60,768 nt of DNA from Candidatus Endomicrobiellum siamense (GTDB lineage Bacteria > Elusimicrobiota > Endomicrobiia > Endomicrobiales > Endomicrobiaceae), in assembly GCA_031268145.1 (NCBI GenBank), contig JAIRXS010000035.1, positions 1 through 60,768 on the forward strand, written 5' to 3'. A program made the position numbers and the translations under genes. A model generated the notes under the pieces. It saw nothing but the letters and a program-made list of their open reading frames with translations, did not search any database and was not told the origin of the DNA. How positions within the stretch are numbered: the first letter of the stretch is position 1; every line of letters starts with the position of its first letter. Positions 35,978 through 44,989 of the stretch are shown here, in pieces.

Positions 35978-37001
35978 GAGCTTGTTATATATATTTTCTC
36001 TTTGTGCAGCCTTTTTAATTTCGCTTATATTTACTCCAATTTGTAGGAGAATTGCTATAAATTTGAATATTTTAGACGTCCCAAACACAGGTATTAAAAC
36101 ACATAAATTAAGTACCCCTTATTTAGGCGGCGTTGCTATAGCTTTTGCTTTGGTGCTATCTTTAATTTTAATTAGACTAACTACATCTTTTCCAACATTA
36201 ACTCTAAGAAATTTAAGAGGTATTATATTTGGCGCTTTTATGATGCTAGTAATAGGACTAATTGATGATATAAAAAAAGGAGGTCTTAACTTTAAACCCA
36301 AACTTATTATTCAGCTTTTATCAGCATTTATTATAGTGTTTTTGTTTAATATTAGGATAGATTTTATTCCTATATATTGGTTATCATGCTTAATAAGTAT
36401 AATTTGGATAGTGGGGATAACGAATGCTTTTAATATTATAGATGTAATGGATGGTCTTTCCAGTGGTATAGCTGTTATTGCTTCTTTTACATTTTTAGTA
36501 ATATCATTGTCTACTCAAGCACGTTATATTAACTTTTGCTCTATAGCTTTAGCAGGAGCGTTACTTGGTTTTATTCCATACAATCTTTCGAAATCAAAAA
36601 AAATATTTATGGGGGACACAGGCAGCTTATTTGTTGGTTTTATAATAGCTTGTATTTCTTTAGGAACATCTTATTCTTCAATTAGTAATATAGGCTTATT
36701 TGCCCCAATTTTTATACTGGCTCTACCTATTTATGAAACTTTTTTAGTAAGTATATGTAGAATAAAAAAAGGAATACTACCATTTATTGGAAGTAAAGAT
36801 CACTATGCTTTACGTTTAAGTAAAATGGGTTTATCAAGAAAACAAATACTTATAATCACTTATATTGCTTGTTTATTTTTTTCTATAAGTGCATACCTGT
36901 TTACTGTTTTAAACATGTTTTATGCCCTACTCCTTTTTATTGTAGTTGGTATTTTAATGTGGGTTGTAAGTGTAACCTTAATTAGCGTAAAGGTGGAATA
37001 A
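35967..37001 (+). CDS. WecA/TagO-type undecaprenyl-phosphate sugar-1-phosphate transferase
   Basis: 344 aa. Polyprenyl-phosphate transferase with MLVIGLIDDIKKGGLNFKPK (paired Asp), NAFNIIDVMDGLSSG, FMGDTGSLFVGF, and the WecA-subfamily C-terminal block KDHYALRLSKMGLSRKQ. Transfers GlcNAc-1-P (or similar) to undecaprenyl phosphate to begin surface glycan synthesis. The start at 35967 (GAGGA 8 nt upstream) is preferred over 35952. It touches the next gene (TAATG). Confidence 0.88.
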   Translation: MSNESLLYIFSLCAAFLISLIFTPICRRIAINLNILDVPNTGIKTHKLSTPYLGGVAIAFALVLSLILIRLTTSFPTLTLRNLRGIIFGAFMMLVIGLIDDIKKGGLNFKPKLIIQLLSAFIIVFLFNIRIDFIPIYWLSCLISIIWIVGITNAFNIIDVMDGLSSGIAVIASFTFLVISLSTQARYINFCSIALAGALLGFIPYNLSKSKKIFMGDTGSLFVGFIIACISLGTSYSSISNIGLFAPIFILALPIYETFLVSICRIKKGILPFIGSKDHYALRLSKMGLSRKQILIITYIACLFFSISAYLFTVLNMFYALLLFIVVGILMWVVSVTLISVKVE

Positions 37002-38284
37002 TGACTAAAATCGTTGTAATAGGTGCGGGAATTACTGGCTTGACATGCGCATATTTTTTAAAGAAACCTTACGAGATTTTAGAAGCTAATAGTTATGCTG
37101 GTGGACTTTGTTGTTCATATTATAACAATGGTTTTACTTTTGACTGCTCAGGTCATTTTATACATATTAAAGATAAAAAAATAAAAAGATTTATAAACAA
37201 AATATCTGGCGGACTCTTTGAAGTTAAGAGAAATGCTTATATATATCTGAATAAAACTTTTATCCCTTACCCATTTCAAGCACATTTAAGCTATCTTCCA
37301 GAAAAAATAAAAAAAGAGTGCTTAGAAGGTATAGTTAAAAGAAAGAATATCAATATACATGCAAATATGTCTTTTTTAAATTGGTCAAAAGCTATGTTTG
37401 GTTACGGGATTACAAAGTATTTTATGTCGCCGTATAATAAAAAGCTTTGGAACTATGATTTAAATAAGATGACAGCTACCTGGGTAGGGAAATTTGTTCC
37501 AAAACCTGAGGCTTGTAGTATAATAAAGTCTGCATATTCTGAAAATAAAAAAAAGTACGGATATAATAGCGTGTTTTACTATCCTAAAAAAAATGGATGC
37601 GAAGCATTAATAAATGGTTTATTGAAAAAAGTTAAAGTTAACTTTAACTCTAAAACAACAAAGATAGATATAGAAAATAAAACAATTTATTGCCAAAATG
37701 GAAAGTCTTATAAATACGATAAAATTATATCAACGCAACCAATGTTGGAATTATTAAAACAAATAAACAGTGTCCCTAAAAATATACAAAAGGCTTCAAA
37801 AAAACTTTTATATAGTAGTGTAAGATGTATAAATATAGGAGTACAAGCTAATAATTGTGTGCCAGAGATATTAAAAAATAAGCACTGGATATATATTCCA
37901 GAGAGTAAATTTTCTTTTTACAGAGTTGGACTATATTCAAATGTTTATCCAAAAAGTGCTCCTAAACATTGCTATAGTTTTTATGTAGAATACTCCTCTT
38001 TTAGTGGCAAAAAATATAAAAAAACGGAAAACATAATAGAAGATTTAAAAAAAATTAATTTTATAAGAAGTAATGATAAAATTATTGCTTTTAATAGTGT
38101 AGATATCCCTTATGCTTACATTATCTTTGATAAAGATAGGGAAAACTCTTTAAGAGAAATAACAGGTTTTTTAAATAAAAATAATATTTTTTCAATAGGC
38201 AGATATGGAGCTTGGGAGTACTCTTTTATTGAAAAAAACATCAATGACGCTAAAACTCTAGTGGAGAAATTGAATTATTTTTAA
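37001..38284 (+). CDS. FAD-dependent amine-oxidase-like / UDP-galactopyranose-mutase-like protein
   Basis: 427 aa. FAD-binding IVVIGAGITGLTCAYFL at the N-terminus, EANSYAGGLCCS, and a C-terminal FAD block SIGRYGAWEYSFIEKNI. Residues such as YPFQAHLSYLP and MSPYNKKLWNYDLNKM resemble protoporphyrinogen oxidase-like/Glf-related desaturases found in glycan clusters. The context (WecA-type transferase, ligase) suggests sugar-nucleotide or glycolipid modification. Substrate unknown. AGGTGG precedes ATG; overlaps the preceding stop. Confidence 0.7.
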   Translation: MTKIVVIGAGITGLTCAYFLKKPYEILEANSYAGGLCCSYYNNGFTFDCSGHFIHIKDKKIKRFINKISGGLFEVKRNAYIYLNKTFIPYPFQAHLSYLPEKIKKECLEGIVKRKNINIHANMSFLNWSKAMFGYGITKYFMSPYNKKLWNYDLNKMTATWVGKFVPKPEACSIIKSAYSENKKKYGYNSVFYYPKKNGCEALINGLLKKVKVNFNSKTTKIDIENKTIYCQNGKSYKYDKIISTQPMLELLKQINSVPKNIQKASKKLLYSSVRCINIGVQANNCVPEILKNKHWIYIPESKFSFYRVGLYSNVYPKSAPKHCYSFYVEYSSFSGKKYKKTENIIEDLKKINFIRSNDKIIAFNSVDIPYAYIIFDKDRENSLREITGFLNKNNIFSIGRYGAWEYSFIEKNINDAKTLVEKLNYF

Positions 38285-38339
38285 AAAAAATATAAAATTT
38301 ATAAAATCTTTATTTTATTTACCTTTTAAGGAACTTGGA

Positions 38340-38957
38340 ATGACTCTTAATAAAGAAAATTTGAGTTCTAAACTAGATAAACATGAAAAAGAGATCTCAT
38401 ACTGCAACTCTGGTTTACCAAAAACATACAATGATACAAAAATAGCTATACTTCCAAGAGATCCAATTTGGATATATGTGTATTGGGAAATTTCTACGCA
38501 TGTAATTGAAGAATTCTCAAATAAATATGGAGAGCCTTTGAATATATCGTCTTTAGTTTTAAGGGTCTATGATATTTCATATATAAATTTTGATGGTTTT
38601 AATGCAAATAAATATTTTGATGTAAAAGTGCATCCAGATTCTTTAAGTTGGCATATAAATTTGGGGGAATATAATCGTTCTTGGTGTGTTGATTTGGGTT
38701 GTTTTTTGCGAGATGGAAGATTTTTTACTATAGCGAGGTCTAATACTGTTATTAGTCCAAGATATGGCGTTTCAGATGTTACAGATGAGCAATGGGCGTC
38801 TTTGAGAGTAGAGTTTGAAAAGCTTCTTAATTTGAACAATTTAAACACGTCTTTAAGTTCGGCTGTGTTAGTAAAAACTATTCAGAAACACTGGGAAGAA
38901 TTTTTAAAACTTCCTTCAAGTAAAGTATTTAATGGTTCTAGTTCTAGTCTACTTTAA
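38340..38957 (+). CDS. DUF4912 domain protein
   Basis: 205 aa. The conserved block GLPKTYNDTKIAILPRDPIW followed by IYVYWEIS, and later VDLGCFLRDGRFFTIARSNT, identify DUF4912, a cytoplasmic beta-rich domain of unknown function usually found beside glycogen/alpha-glucan genes. The last ~40 residues are low complexity and Ser-rich. AAGGA precedes ATG. It is followed by the GH57 enzyme after 31 bp, its usual partner. Confidence 0.85.
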   Translation: MTLNKENLSSKLDKHEKEISYCNSGLPKTYNDTKIAILPRDPIWIYVYWEISTHVIEEFSNKYGEPLNISSLVLRVYDISYINFDGFNANKYFDVKVHPDSLSWHINLGEYNRSWCVDLGCFLRDGRFFTIARSNTVISPRYGVSDVTDEQWASLRVEFEKLLNLNNLNTSLSSAVLVKTIQKHWEEFLKLPSSKVFNGSSSSLL

Positions 38958-38988
38958 GTTGTTAATTTGAAGAATACTTGAGGTTTCT

Positions 38989-40575
38989 ATGAATAATAAT
39001 AAAGGCTATTGGTGTCTGCAGTTGCATGCTCACCTTCCATATGTAAGACATCCAGAGTATCCTGATTTTTTAGAAGAAGATTGGCTATATGAAGCCATTT
39101 CTGAGACATATCTTCCACTTTTATCAATATTTGAAAAGTTTATAGAAGATGGAGTTGATTTTAGACTTACAATGACTATAACCCCACCTCTATGTAATAT
39201 GCTTGCAGATAGCCTTTTGCAGGAACGCTATTATAATCGTTTAAACAAACATATAGAGCTTGCTGCTAAAGAGTTGGATAGAACAAAAAACAAACAAGAA
39301 TTCCATGACTCGGCAAAAATGTATTATGATAGTTTTTTAAATTGTAAGAGGTTGTGGGAAAAATATAATGGTAATATTCTTTTAGGCTATAAGAAGCTTC
39401 AAGATTTAGGGAAAATTGAAATTATAACATGCTGCGCAACGCATGGTTTTTTACCTTTAATGAACAACGAAAAAGCTCAAAAAGCACAAATAAAAATTGC
39501 GTGCCAAGACTATCAAAGACATTTTGGTAAAAGTCCTAATGGAATATGGCTTGCTGAGTGCGCTTATTATTCAGGTATAGATAAAATCCTAGCTGAAGAA
39601 AATTTACGGTTTTTTTTCACAGAATTTCACGCTATTTTGTACGCTACTCCTCGTCCAAAATATGGTATTTTTGCACCGATATATTGCAAAAATGGTGTTG
39701 CTGCATTTTCTAGAGATATGGAGACCGCTCAACAAGTTTGGAGTGCTCAAACAGGTTATCCTGGAGATCCTGTATATAGAGAGTTTTATAGAGACTTAGG
39801 ATACGACTTAGATTATGATTACATAAAACCATATTTACACTCTGATGGTATAAGAAGAAATATGGGTATGAAATATCACAGAATTACAGGCAAAGTGTCT
39901 TTAGGTGATAAACAACCTTATGTACCGCAATTGGCTAAGAGTAAAGCTGCAGAACATGCAGGTAATTTTTTATTTAATAGAACAAAACAGATAGAATATT
40001 TATTTGATGTTTTAGATAGAAAACCATTAGTTGTATCTATGTATGATGCGGAACTTTTTGGACATTGGTGGTTTGAAGGACCAGATTTCATAAATTATTT
40101 GTTTAGAAAAATACATTATGATCAAAACATTATAAAGCCTATAACTCCTTCAGAATATCTTGATAAATTTTCAGTAAACCAAGTTGTAGATATTGCCGCT
40201 TCGTCTTGGGGGGATAAAGGCTATTATGAGGTTTGGTTAAATAGTTCAAATGATTACATATACAGACATTTGCATAAAGCTCAAGATAGAATGACTGAGC
40301 TTGCAAATAAGTTTCCAAATGCTAATGGAGTCTTAGAAAGGGCACTAAAGCAGTCTGCAAGGGAACTTTTACTTGCTCAATCTTCAGATTGGGCTTTTAT
40401 TATGGCAACTGGTACAATGGTTGAATATGCAGTCAAAAGGACACAAGAACATTTAATCAGCTTTACAAATTTATATTCGCAAATAAATTCTAATTCTTTA
40501 AATGAGAAATATTTACAGAATTTAGAACAGAAAAATAATATTTTCCCTGATATAGATTATAGAGCTTATCTATAA
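38989..40575 (+). CDS. GH57 1,4-alpha-glucan branching enzyme-like protein
   Basis: 528 aa. The GH57 start GYWCLQLHAHLPYVRHPEYP, the nucleophile region NGIWLAECAYYSG (Glu), the acid/base region SMYDAELFGHWWFEGP (Asp), and the C-terminal DUF1957 helical part (LNSSNDYIYRHLHKAQ, LLLAQSSDWAFIM) are all present. Introduces alpha-1,6 branches in glycogen, or acts as an alpha-glucan hydrolase/transferase. With DUF4912 it forms the typical pair. GAGG is 6 nt before ATG. Confidence 0.92.
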   Translation: MNNNKGYWCLQLHAHLPYVRHPEYPDFLEEDWLYEAISETYLPLLSIFEKFIEDGVDFRLTMTITPPLCNMLADSLLQERYYNRLNKHIELAAKELDRTKNKQEFHDSAKMYYDSFLNCKRLWEKYNGNILLGYKKLQDLGKIEIITCCATHGFLPLMNNEKAQKAQIKIACQDYQRHFGKSPNGIWLAECAYYSGIDKILAEENLRFFFTEFHAILYATPRPKYGIFAPIYCKNGVAAFSRDMETAQQVWSAQTGYPGDPVYREFYRDLGYDLDYDYIKPYLHSDGIRRNMGMKYHRITGKVSLGDKQPYVPQLAKSKAAEHAGNFLFNRTKQIEYLFDVLDRKPLVVSMYDAELFGHWWFEGPDFINYLFRKIHYDQNIIKPITPSEYLDKFSVNQVVDIAASSWGDKGYYEVWLNSSNDYIYRHLHKAQDRMTELANKFPNANGVLERALKQSARELLLAQSSDWAFIMATGTMVEYAVKRTQEHLISFTNLYSQINSNSLNEKYLQNLEQKNNIFPDIDYRAYL

Positions 40576-40578
40576 GCA

Positions 40579-41274
40579 ATGATAAAACAATACGTTATAT
40601 ATGCATCTTTATTGTTAATGGTGATTATCTTTTTTGTGCGAGAGGCTATCCATCACACAAAAATACTTTCATTAAAACGTAAGCTTTTAAGACTAAATTA
40701 TAATGTTCATGCCGCTTATATTGAAATTGTCCAAACTTTAGCTAGAGCAATAGATGCAAAGGACTCTTATACTTTTAGCCATGCTACAAGAGCAAGGCGC
40801 TATGCAAAATTAGTAGCTAAAAAGATGGGATTAGAAAAAGATGTTGTCAGGCAGATAGAATATGCTTCGTTAATGTATGATATAGGAAAGATTGGTATAG
40901 CGGAATCTATTCTAAAAAAGGAATCTTTTTTGACAGAACAAGAAAAAGATGTCATGAAAATGCATACTATTATAGGCTATAATATAATAGCGCCAATGTG
41001 TTTTTTATCAAAGATAGCTCTTTTGGTTTTATATCATCAAGAGTGGTATGATGGCAATGGCTATCCGGAAGGATTAAAAGGAGACGAAATTCCTCTTGGA
41101 GCAAGGATAATTAACGTAATAGATGCTTATGACGCTATGACATCTGACAGACCATATAGAAAATCTTTAGGTACAGACGCTGCAATCAGAGAACTTATTA
41201 AAGGTTCAGGAACTCAATTTGATCCAAAGGTTGTTGATATTTTCATTAATGATGTTTTAAAAATAGTAAATTGA
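40579..41274 (+). CDS. Membrane-anchored HD-GYP protein with altered HD site
   Basis: 231 aa. One membrane helix (residues ~5-23), then an HD-GYP domain: H68 in SHATRARRYA, GIAESILKKESFLTEQEKDV, H129, DGNGYPEGLKGDEIP (the GYP loop) and IDAYDAMTSDRPYR. The normal metal-binding HD is Y100-D101 (MYDIGKIGI) and the HH pair is Y152-H153 (YHQEWYDG), so two His ligands are Tyr, each a single-base change (CAT to TAT). Catalysis of c-di-GMP hydrolysis is therefore doubtful; it may be a receptor. 3 bp after the GH57 gene. Confidence 0.85.
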   Translation: MIKQYVIYASLLLMVIIFFVREAIHHTKILSLKRKLLRLNYNVHAAYIEIVQTLARAIDAKDSYTFSHATRARRYAKLVAKKMGLEKDVVRQIEYASLMYDIGKIGIAESILKKESFLTEQEKDVMKMHTIIGYNIIAPMCFLSKIALLVLYHQEWYDGNGYPEGLKGDEIPLGARIINVIDAYDAMTSDRPYRKSLGTDAAIRELIKGSGTQFDPKVVDIFINDVLKIVN

Positions 41275-41334
41275 GCAACCAATTGTAGAGCAACAAGTTT
41301 TTACGGAAGAGTCAGAATAAATTATGAACCTAAA

Positions 41335-41391
41335 CGGTCAAGTCAGGTCCTTTCATTAGTTCAACACCTTTTTTGAATTTTCCGGTCAAGT
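41335..41391. repeat. Short direct repeat in the radA / HD-GYP intergenic gap
   Basis: The 9-mer cggtcaagt occurs at 41335-41343 and 41383-41391, between the convergent HD-GYP and radA genes. The 152-bp gap holds no convincing gene or terminator. The repeat may be chance or the scar of a small deletion. Confidence 0.25.
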
Positions 41392-41426
41392 TTAATCATG
41401 TTTTTGCCATCCTGTAAGTGTTACAG

Positions 41427-42797
41427 TTAGTAATTTTTAAACTCTTTTATTGCCACCTCAAGAGTTTCCGCACCATAAACTTTAACGCTACCTTTATATG
41501 ATAAATTTTTTAAACTATTTTTTGGTACTATTGCTTTTTTAAAACCTAATTTTTCAGCTTCTGAAATTCTCTCGCTAACAAGAGATACAGCACGAATTTC
41601 TCCAGATAAGCCAACTTCACCAAAAGCTACAATATCTTTAGGACATACAAAACCAGAATTTGCAGAGACTATCGCGCAAGCTGCAGCTAAATCTATAGAA
41701 GTTTCTTTAACTTTCACTCCACCTGCAATATTTACAAAAACATCTTGACTTTCAAGAGGAATCCCTAATCTTTTTTCTAAAACAGCTATTAATATAATAA
41801 TGCGGTTTGCATCATATCCTGAAACCATTCTACGAGGCATACCAAAAGTTGTCCTTGATGTTAAAGCCTGCACTTCTAAAAGAATTGGCCTTGTACCTTC
41901 CATAGCGACTGTTACAATGTTGCCTGCTGAGTTTAATGCACGCTCTCCCAAAAAAATAAGAGAAGGGTTTTCAACTTCTTTTAGTCCTGATGATGTCATT
42001 TCAAAAATGCCTATTTCGCTTGTAGTTCCAAACCTGTTTTTATAGGCTCTTAAAATTCTGTAAATGTGTTGACGTTCATTTTCAAAATACAAAACCGTAT
42101 CTACAATATGTTCTAAAACTCTAGGACCAGCTAAATCTCCTTCTTTTGTGACGTGACCTAAAAGAAAAACTGTAATATTTTTTGATTTTGCAATTCTCAA
42201 TAGTTCTGCTGCTGTTTCTCTCACTTGAGCAACCGTACCTGGTGCACTTGAGAGTTCTGGATGATATGTAGTTTGTATTGAATCTATAATAAGAAATTTT
42301 GGTTCTATTTTATTTATAGCTTCTATAATATGTTGTAGATTTGTTTCTGAAGCTAAAAAAATGTTTTCTTTGTTTACTTTTAAACGTTCTGACCTAGACC
42401 TTACTTGAGAAAGAGATTCTTCTCCTGAAATATATAAAACTGTATCGTAGACACTTAAAGCGCTTGCTATGTGAAGCATAAGCGTAGATTTTCCAATACC
42501 TGGCGCTCCACCTAACAATATTAAAGAGCCTGCAACTACACCTCCTCCTATCATATTGTCAAATTCTTTTACATTAGTTTTATATTTTGAAAAATCTTTG
42601 GCTGAAACATCATTTAATTTTAAAACATCTGAAGAAAAACCCGTAAGCTGTCTTTGCGGTAAACATTTCTTATCAGAAGCTGAAAATCTCTCTTCTGTAA
42701 GGCTATTCCAGGATGAACAAGATGGACATCTTCCAAGCCATTTGGCAGATTCATAGCCGCATTGTTGACATAAAAATTTTATTCTTTGCTGTTTCAT
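41427..42797 (-). CDS. radA: DNA repair protein RadA
   Basis: 456 aa. N-terminal zinc finger CQQCGYESAKWLGRCPSC, RecA-like ATPase with GGAPGIGKSTLM, the RadA-specific YKNRFGTTSEIGIFEM block, and a Lon-like C-terminal domain (DVFVNIAGGVKVKETSIDLA, FGEVGLSGEIRAV). Processes recombination intermediates. ATG overlaps the mlaD stop by one base (TAATG), so it is co-translated with the Mla genes. Confidence 0.96.
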   Translation of the reverse strand: MKQQRIKFLCQQCGYESAKWLGRCPSCSSWNSLTEERFSASDKKCLPQRQLTGFSSDVLKLNDVSAKDFSKYKTNVKEFDNMIGGGVVAGSLILLGGAPGIGKSTLMLHIASALSVYDTVLYISGEESLSQVRSRSERLKVNKENIFLASETNLQHIIEAINKIEPKFLIIDSIQTTYHPELSSAPGTVAQVRETAAELLRIAKSKNITVFLLGHVTKEGDLAGPRVLEHIVDTVLYFENERQHIYRILRAYKNRFGTTSEIGIFEMTSSGLKEVENPSLIFLGERALNSAGNIVTVAMEGTRPILLEVQALTSRTTFGMPRRMVSGYDANRIIILIAVLEKRLGIPLESQDVFVNIAGGVKVKETSIDLAAACAIVSANSGFVCPKDIVAFGEVGLSGEIRAVSLVSERISEAEKLGFKKAIVPKNSLKNLSYKGSVKVYGAETLEVAIKEFKNY

Positions 42798-44116
42798 TAT
42801 TTAGAAGCCACTGCCGCAATGCCAATAATGCCAAGCATTGCCGCCAAGTCTTGATCATCAATTTCAATTCTTATAGATGGTGTAAATGATGGTTTATAAT
42901 ATATGTCTTCTAACGAGATACCAGCATGTAACCACTTTGTTATTCCATATTTTGCACTAAAATCTATTTGAGGTCCAAAATCCTTTCTTGTAAAATCATA
43001 AGTTTTTAAATTCAATTTTAAACCTTTATAGGCATCACATACCGGACTAAAAAAAGAGTATCCAAAACCTATACCTGCTTTGCCTCTTATAGCTCCACCA
43101 AAAACTTCTGAATGCTTTTTTCTAAAACCTAAAAGCGCTTCAAGCCTGTTTATATTATTTCTTTCGTTTTGATCTGTTACTAAACTAGCATCAGCAACAT
43201 TTGCAATCCCAATATAATAAAACTTTTCATTGTTTGGCATAATGCTTATACCAACATCATTCCTGAATTTTGAGTCTCTAGTATTATACCTACCTGTATA
43301 ATTCCAATGTAAACTCAACTTAGAGGACCTTGTAATAGTTTTATTTAAACCTTTGACAATCTCTTTTGCAGATTCCACAGTTTCTTTTAAATCTTTACTC
43401 ATTTTTTCGTCATTTATAAGAGTAGATATAGGTCCGTCTCCATCGTATATGCGGTTTATTAATACGTCAAGTTTTTTAGAAATGTCTTTTATTTGTTCTA
43501 TTGTTTCTCTTAAATTCGGAACATTTTCAGAAGACATGCTTACTAGATCTTTTGAAAACTGATCCAAATTTGTAAAAGTGTTTTCAATTTTTTCATTTTG
43601 AGCAGCAAGCGTATCTAAAATATCCCTTAATGAAAATATAGAGTCTGCAAGATTTTCCATCATGTTGCCGTATTTATCATTGTTTAAAGCTTTGTTAATT
43701 TGCGTTGTAATCCTTGTAAGAAAACTTTCTAAAGAACAATCTTTTTGCCCTTGTATCGTGTCTAAATTTTTTAACTTAGGCTGACTTGTATCTTCTTGAA
43801 CAATCTCAATATATTTTGTACCTATAACTCCCATGGAAACTACTCTGGCATAAGAATTCTTATAAAGAACAACATTTTTATCTATAGAAAGTTTTAACTT
43901 CGCTTTACCATTATCTAAAGAAACCTCTCTTAAAACACCTATATCTACGCCTGCCATTTTTACTTTTGCTTTTCTTGTAAGACCTGCTATATTGTCAAAT
44001 TCAACATAAATATTATAAGTTTTTTTTAAAGAAAAATTTCCAACTGCAAAAATAGACAATATGATTGCAATGATACCTACCAAAGTAAAAATTCCAAACC
44101 TTATATTATTACCCAT
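42797..44116 (-). CDS. mlaD: MlaD-type MCE protein with barrel-like C-terminus
   Basis: 439 aa, far longer than classical MlaD (about 180). One N-terminal membrane helix, an MCE domain (residues ~35-115; VEFDNIAGLTRKAKVKMAGV, VIGTKYIEI), and a long helical region to ~265 (LRETIEQIKDISKKL). From LSLHWNYTGRYNTRDSK onward come amphipathic strands rich in Tyr/Gly/Arg (FYYIGIANV, AGIGFGYSFF, HAGISLEDIYY), typical of an outer-membrane barrel. Lipid-transport component with mlaF and mlaE. ATG 44116 follows the mlaF stop by 1 bp. Confidence 0.85.
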   Translation of the reverse strand: MGNNIRFGIFTLVGIIAIILSIFAVGNFSLKKTYNIYVEFDNIAGLTRKAKVKMAGVDIGVLREVSLDNGKAKLKLSIDKNVVLYKNSYARVVSMGVIGTKYIEIVQEDTSQPKLKNLDTIQGQKDCSLESFLTRITTQINKALNNDKYGNMMENLADSIFSLRDILDTLAAQNEKIENTFTNLDQFSKDLVSMSSENVPNLRETIEQIKDISKKLDVLINRIYDGDGPISTLINDEKMSKDLKETVESAKEIVKGLNKTITRSSKLSLHWNYTGRYNTRDSKFRNDVGISIMPNNEKFYYIGIANVADASLVTDQNERNNINRLEALLGFRKKHSEVFGGAIRGKAGIGFGYSFFSPVCDAYKGLKLNLKTYDFTRKDFGPQIDFSAKYGITKWLHAGISLEDIYYKPSFTPSIRIEIDDQDLAAMLGIIGIAAVASK

Positions 44117-44117
44117 A

Positions 44118-44885
44118 TTATCCCATTTCAAAAGTTCTGTCTGTTTGTTGAATAGGGCCGGAACTTAACCCTCTAACAAATTGTTTTACATATTCGTTAT
44201 CTGTTCTTTTTATTTCTTCTGAAGTTCCACTAAAAATTATTTTCCCATCATAAATCATTATTATTTTATCTGCTATTTTATAAGCTGAGTTCATATCATG
44301 CGTTACAACTATAGACGACACATTAAGATGTTTCTTTAAACTCATAATTAAACTACTTATAGCATCTGACATTATAGGGTCAAGCCCTGTAGTAGGTTCA
44401 TCATATAAAATATAACTTGGTTTATAACTTATAGCTCTTGCTATAGCTACTCTCTTTTTCATACCTCCAGAAAGATTTGCAGGTTTCAAATGTTCTACAT
44501 TTGTTAAGCCAACCATAGCAAGACATTTTTCAACTCTATTTTTTATTTGTGTCTCATCAAAATTGGCAAGAGTCCTTAAACCAAAAGCTACATTTTCAAA
44601 AATGTCTAAAGAATCAAAAAGAGCTGCTTCTTGAAAAACATATCCCATTTTTTTTTGTGTCTGTTGCAAATCTGTAGATGTGCATTTTGTTATATCAGTA
44701 CCATCTATTGTTATAGTACCGCTATCGGGCTTAATTAAGCCAATTATAGTTTTTAAAAGGATGCTTTTACCAACTCCAGAAGAACCTATAATAACAAGCG
44801 TTTGCCCAGGGCAAAGTTCAAGACTTATTCCGTCAAGAACACGTTTTTTTGTAAAACTTTTATAGATATTTTCTACTTTTATCAT
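44118..44885 (-). CDS. mlaF: Phospholipid transport ATP-binding protein
   Basis: 255 aa ABC ATPase. Walker A GSSGVGKSILL, Q-loop GYVFQEAALFDSLDIFENV, signature LSGGMKKRVAIARAI, Walker B YILYDEPTTGLDP and switch VTHDMNSAYKIAD, with the MlaF-type C-terminal extension ending TDRTFEMG. Energises transfer of phospholipids by MlaE and MlaD between membranes. Located between mlaE and mlaD. Confidence 0.95.
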   Translation of the reverse strand: MIKVENIYKSFTKKRVLDGISLELCPGQTLVIIGSSGVGKSILLKTIIGLIKPDSGTITIDGTDITKCTSTDLQQTQKKMGYVFQEAALFDSLDIFENVAFGLRTLANFDETQIKNRVEKCLAMVGLTNVEHLKPANLSGGMKKRVAIARAISYKPSYILYDEPTTGLDPIMSDAISSLIMSLKKHLNVSSIVVTHDMNSAYKIADKIIMIYDGKIIFSGTSEEIKRTDNEYVKQFVRGLSSGPIQQTDRTFEMG

Positions 44886-44989
44886 TTATTAAATTTTATA
44901 ATTTTTAAGTATTACACGCAAACTTAAAATATTTACTTTAAAAAAATAGCTTTAGACAAACAAATATAATATCTTCTAAGCCTTACAAT

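Noticed and set aside
41335-41391. Repeated 9-mer as an att site or operator
   Set aside because: Too short, single pair, and no associated gene or tRNA.
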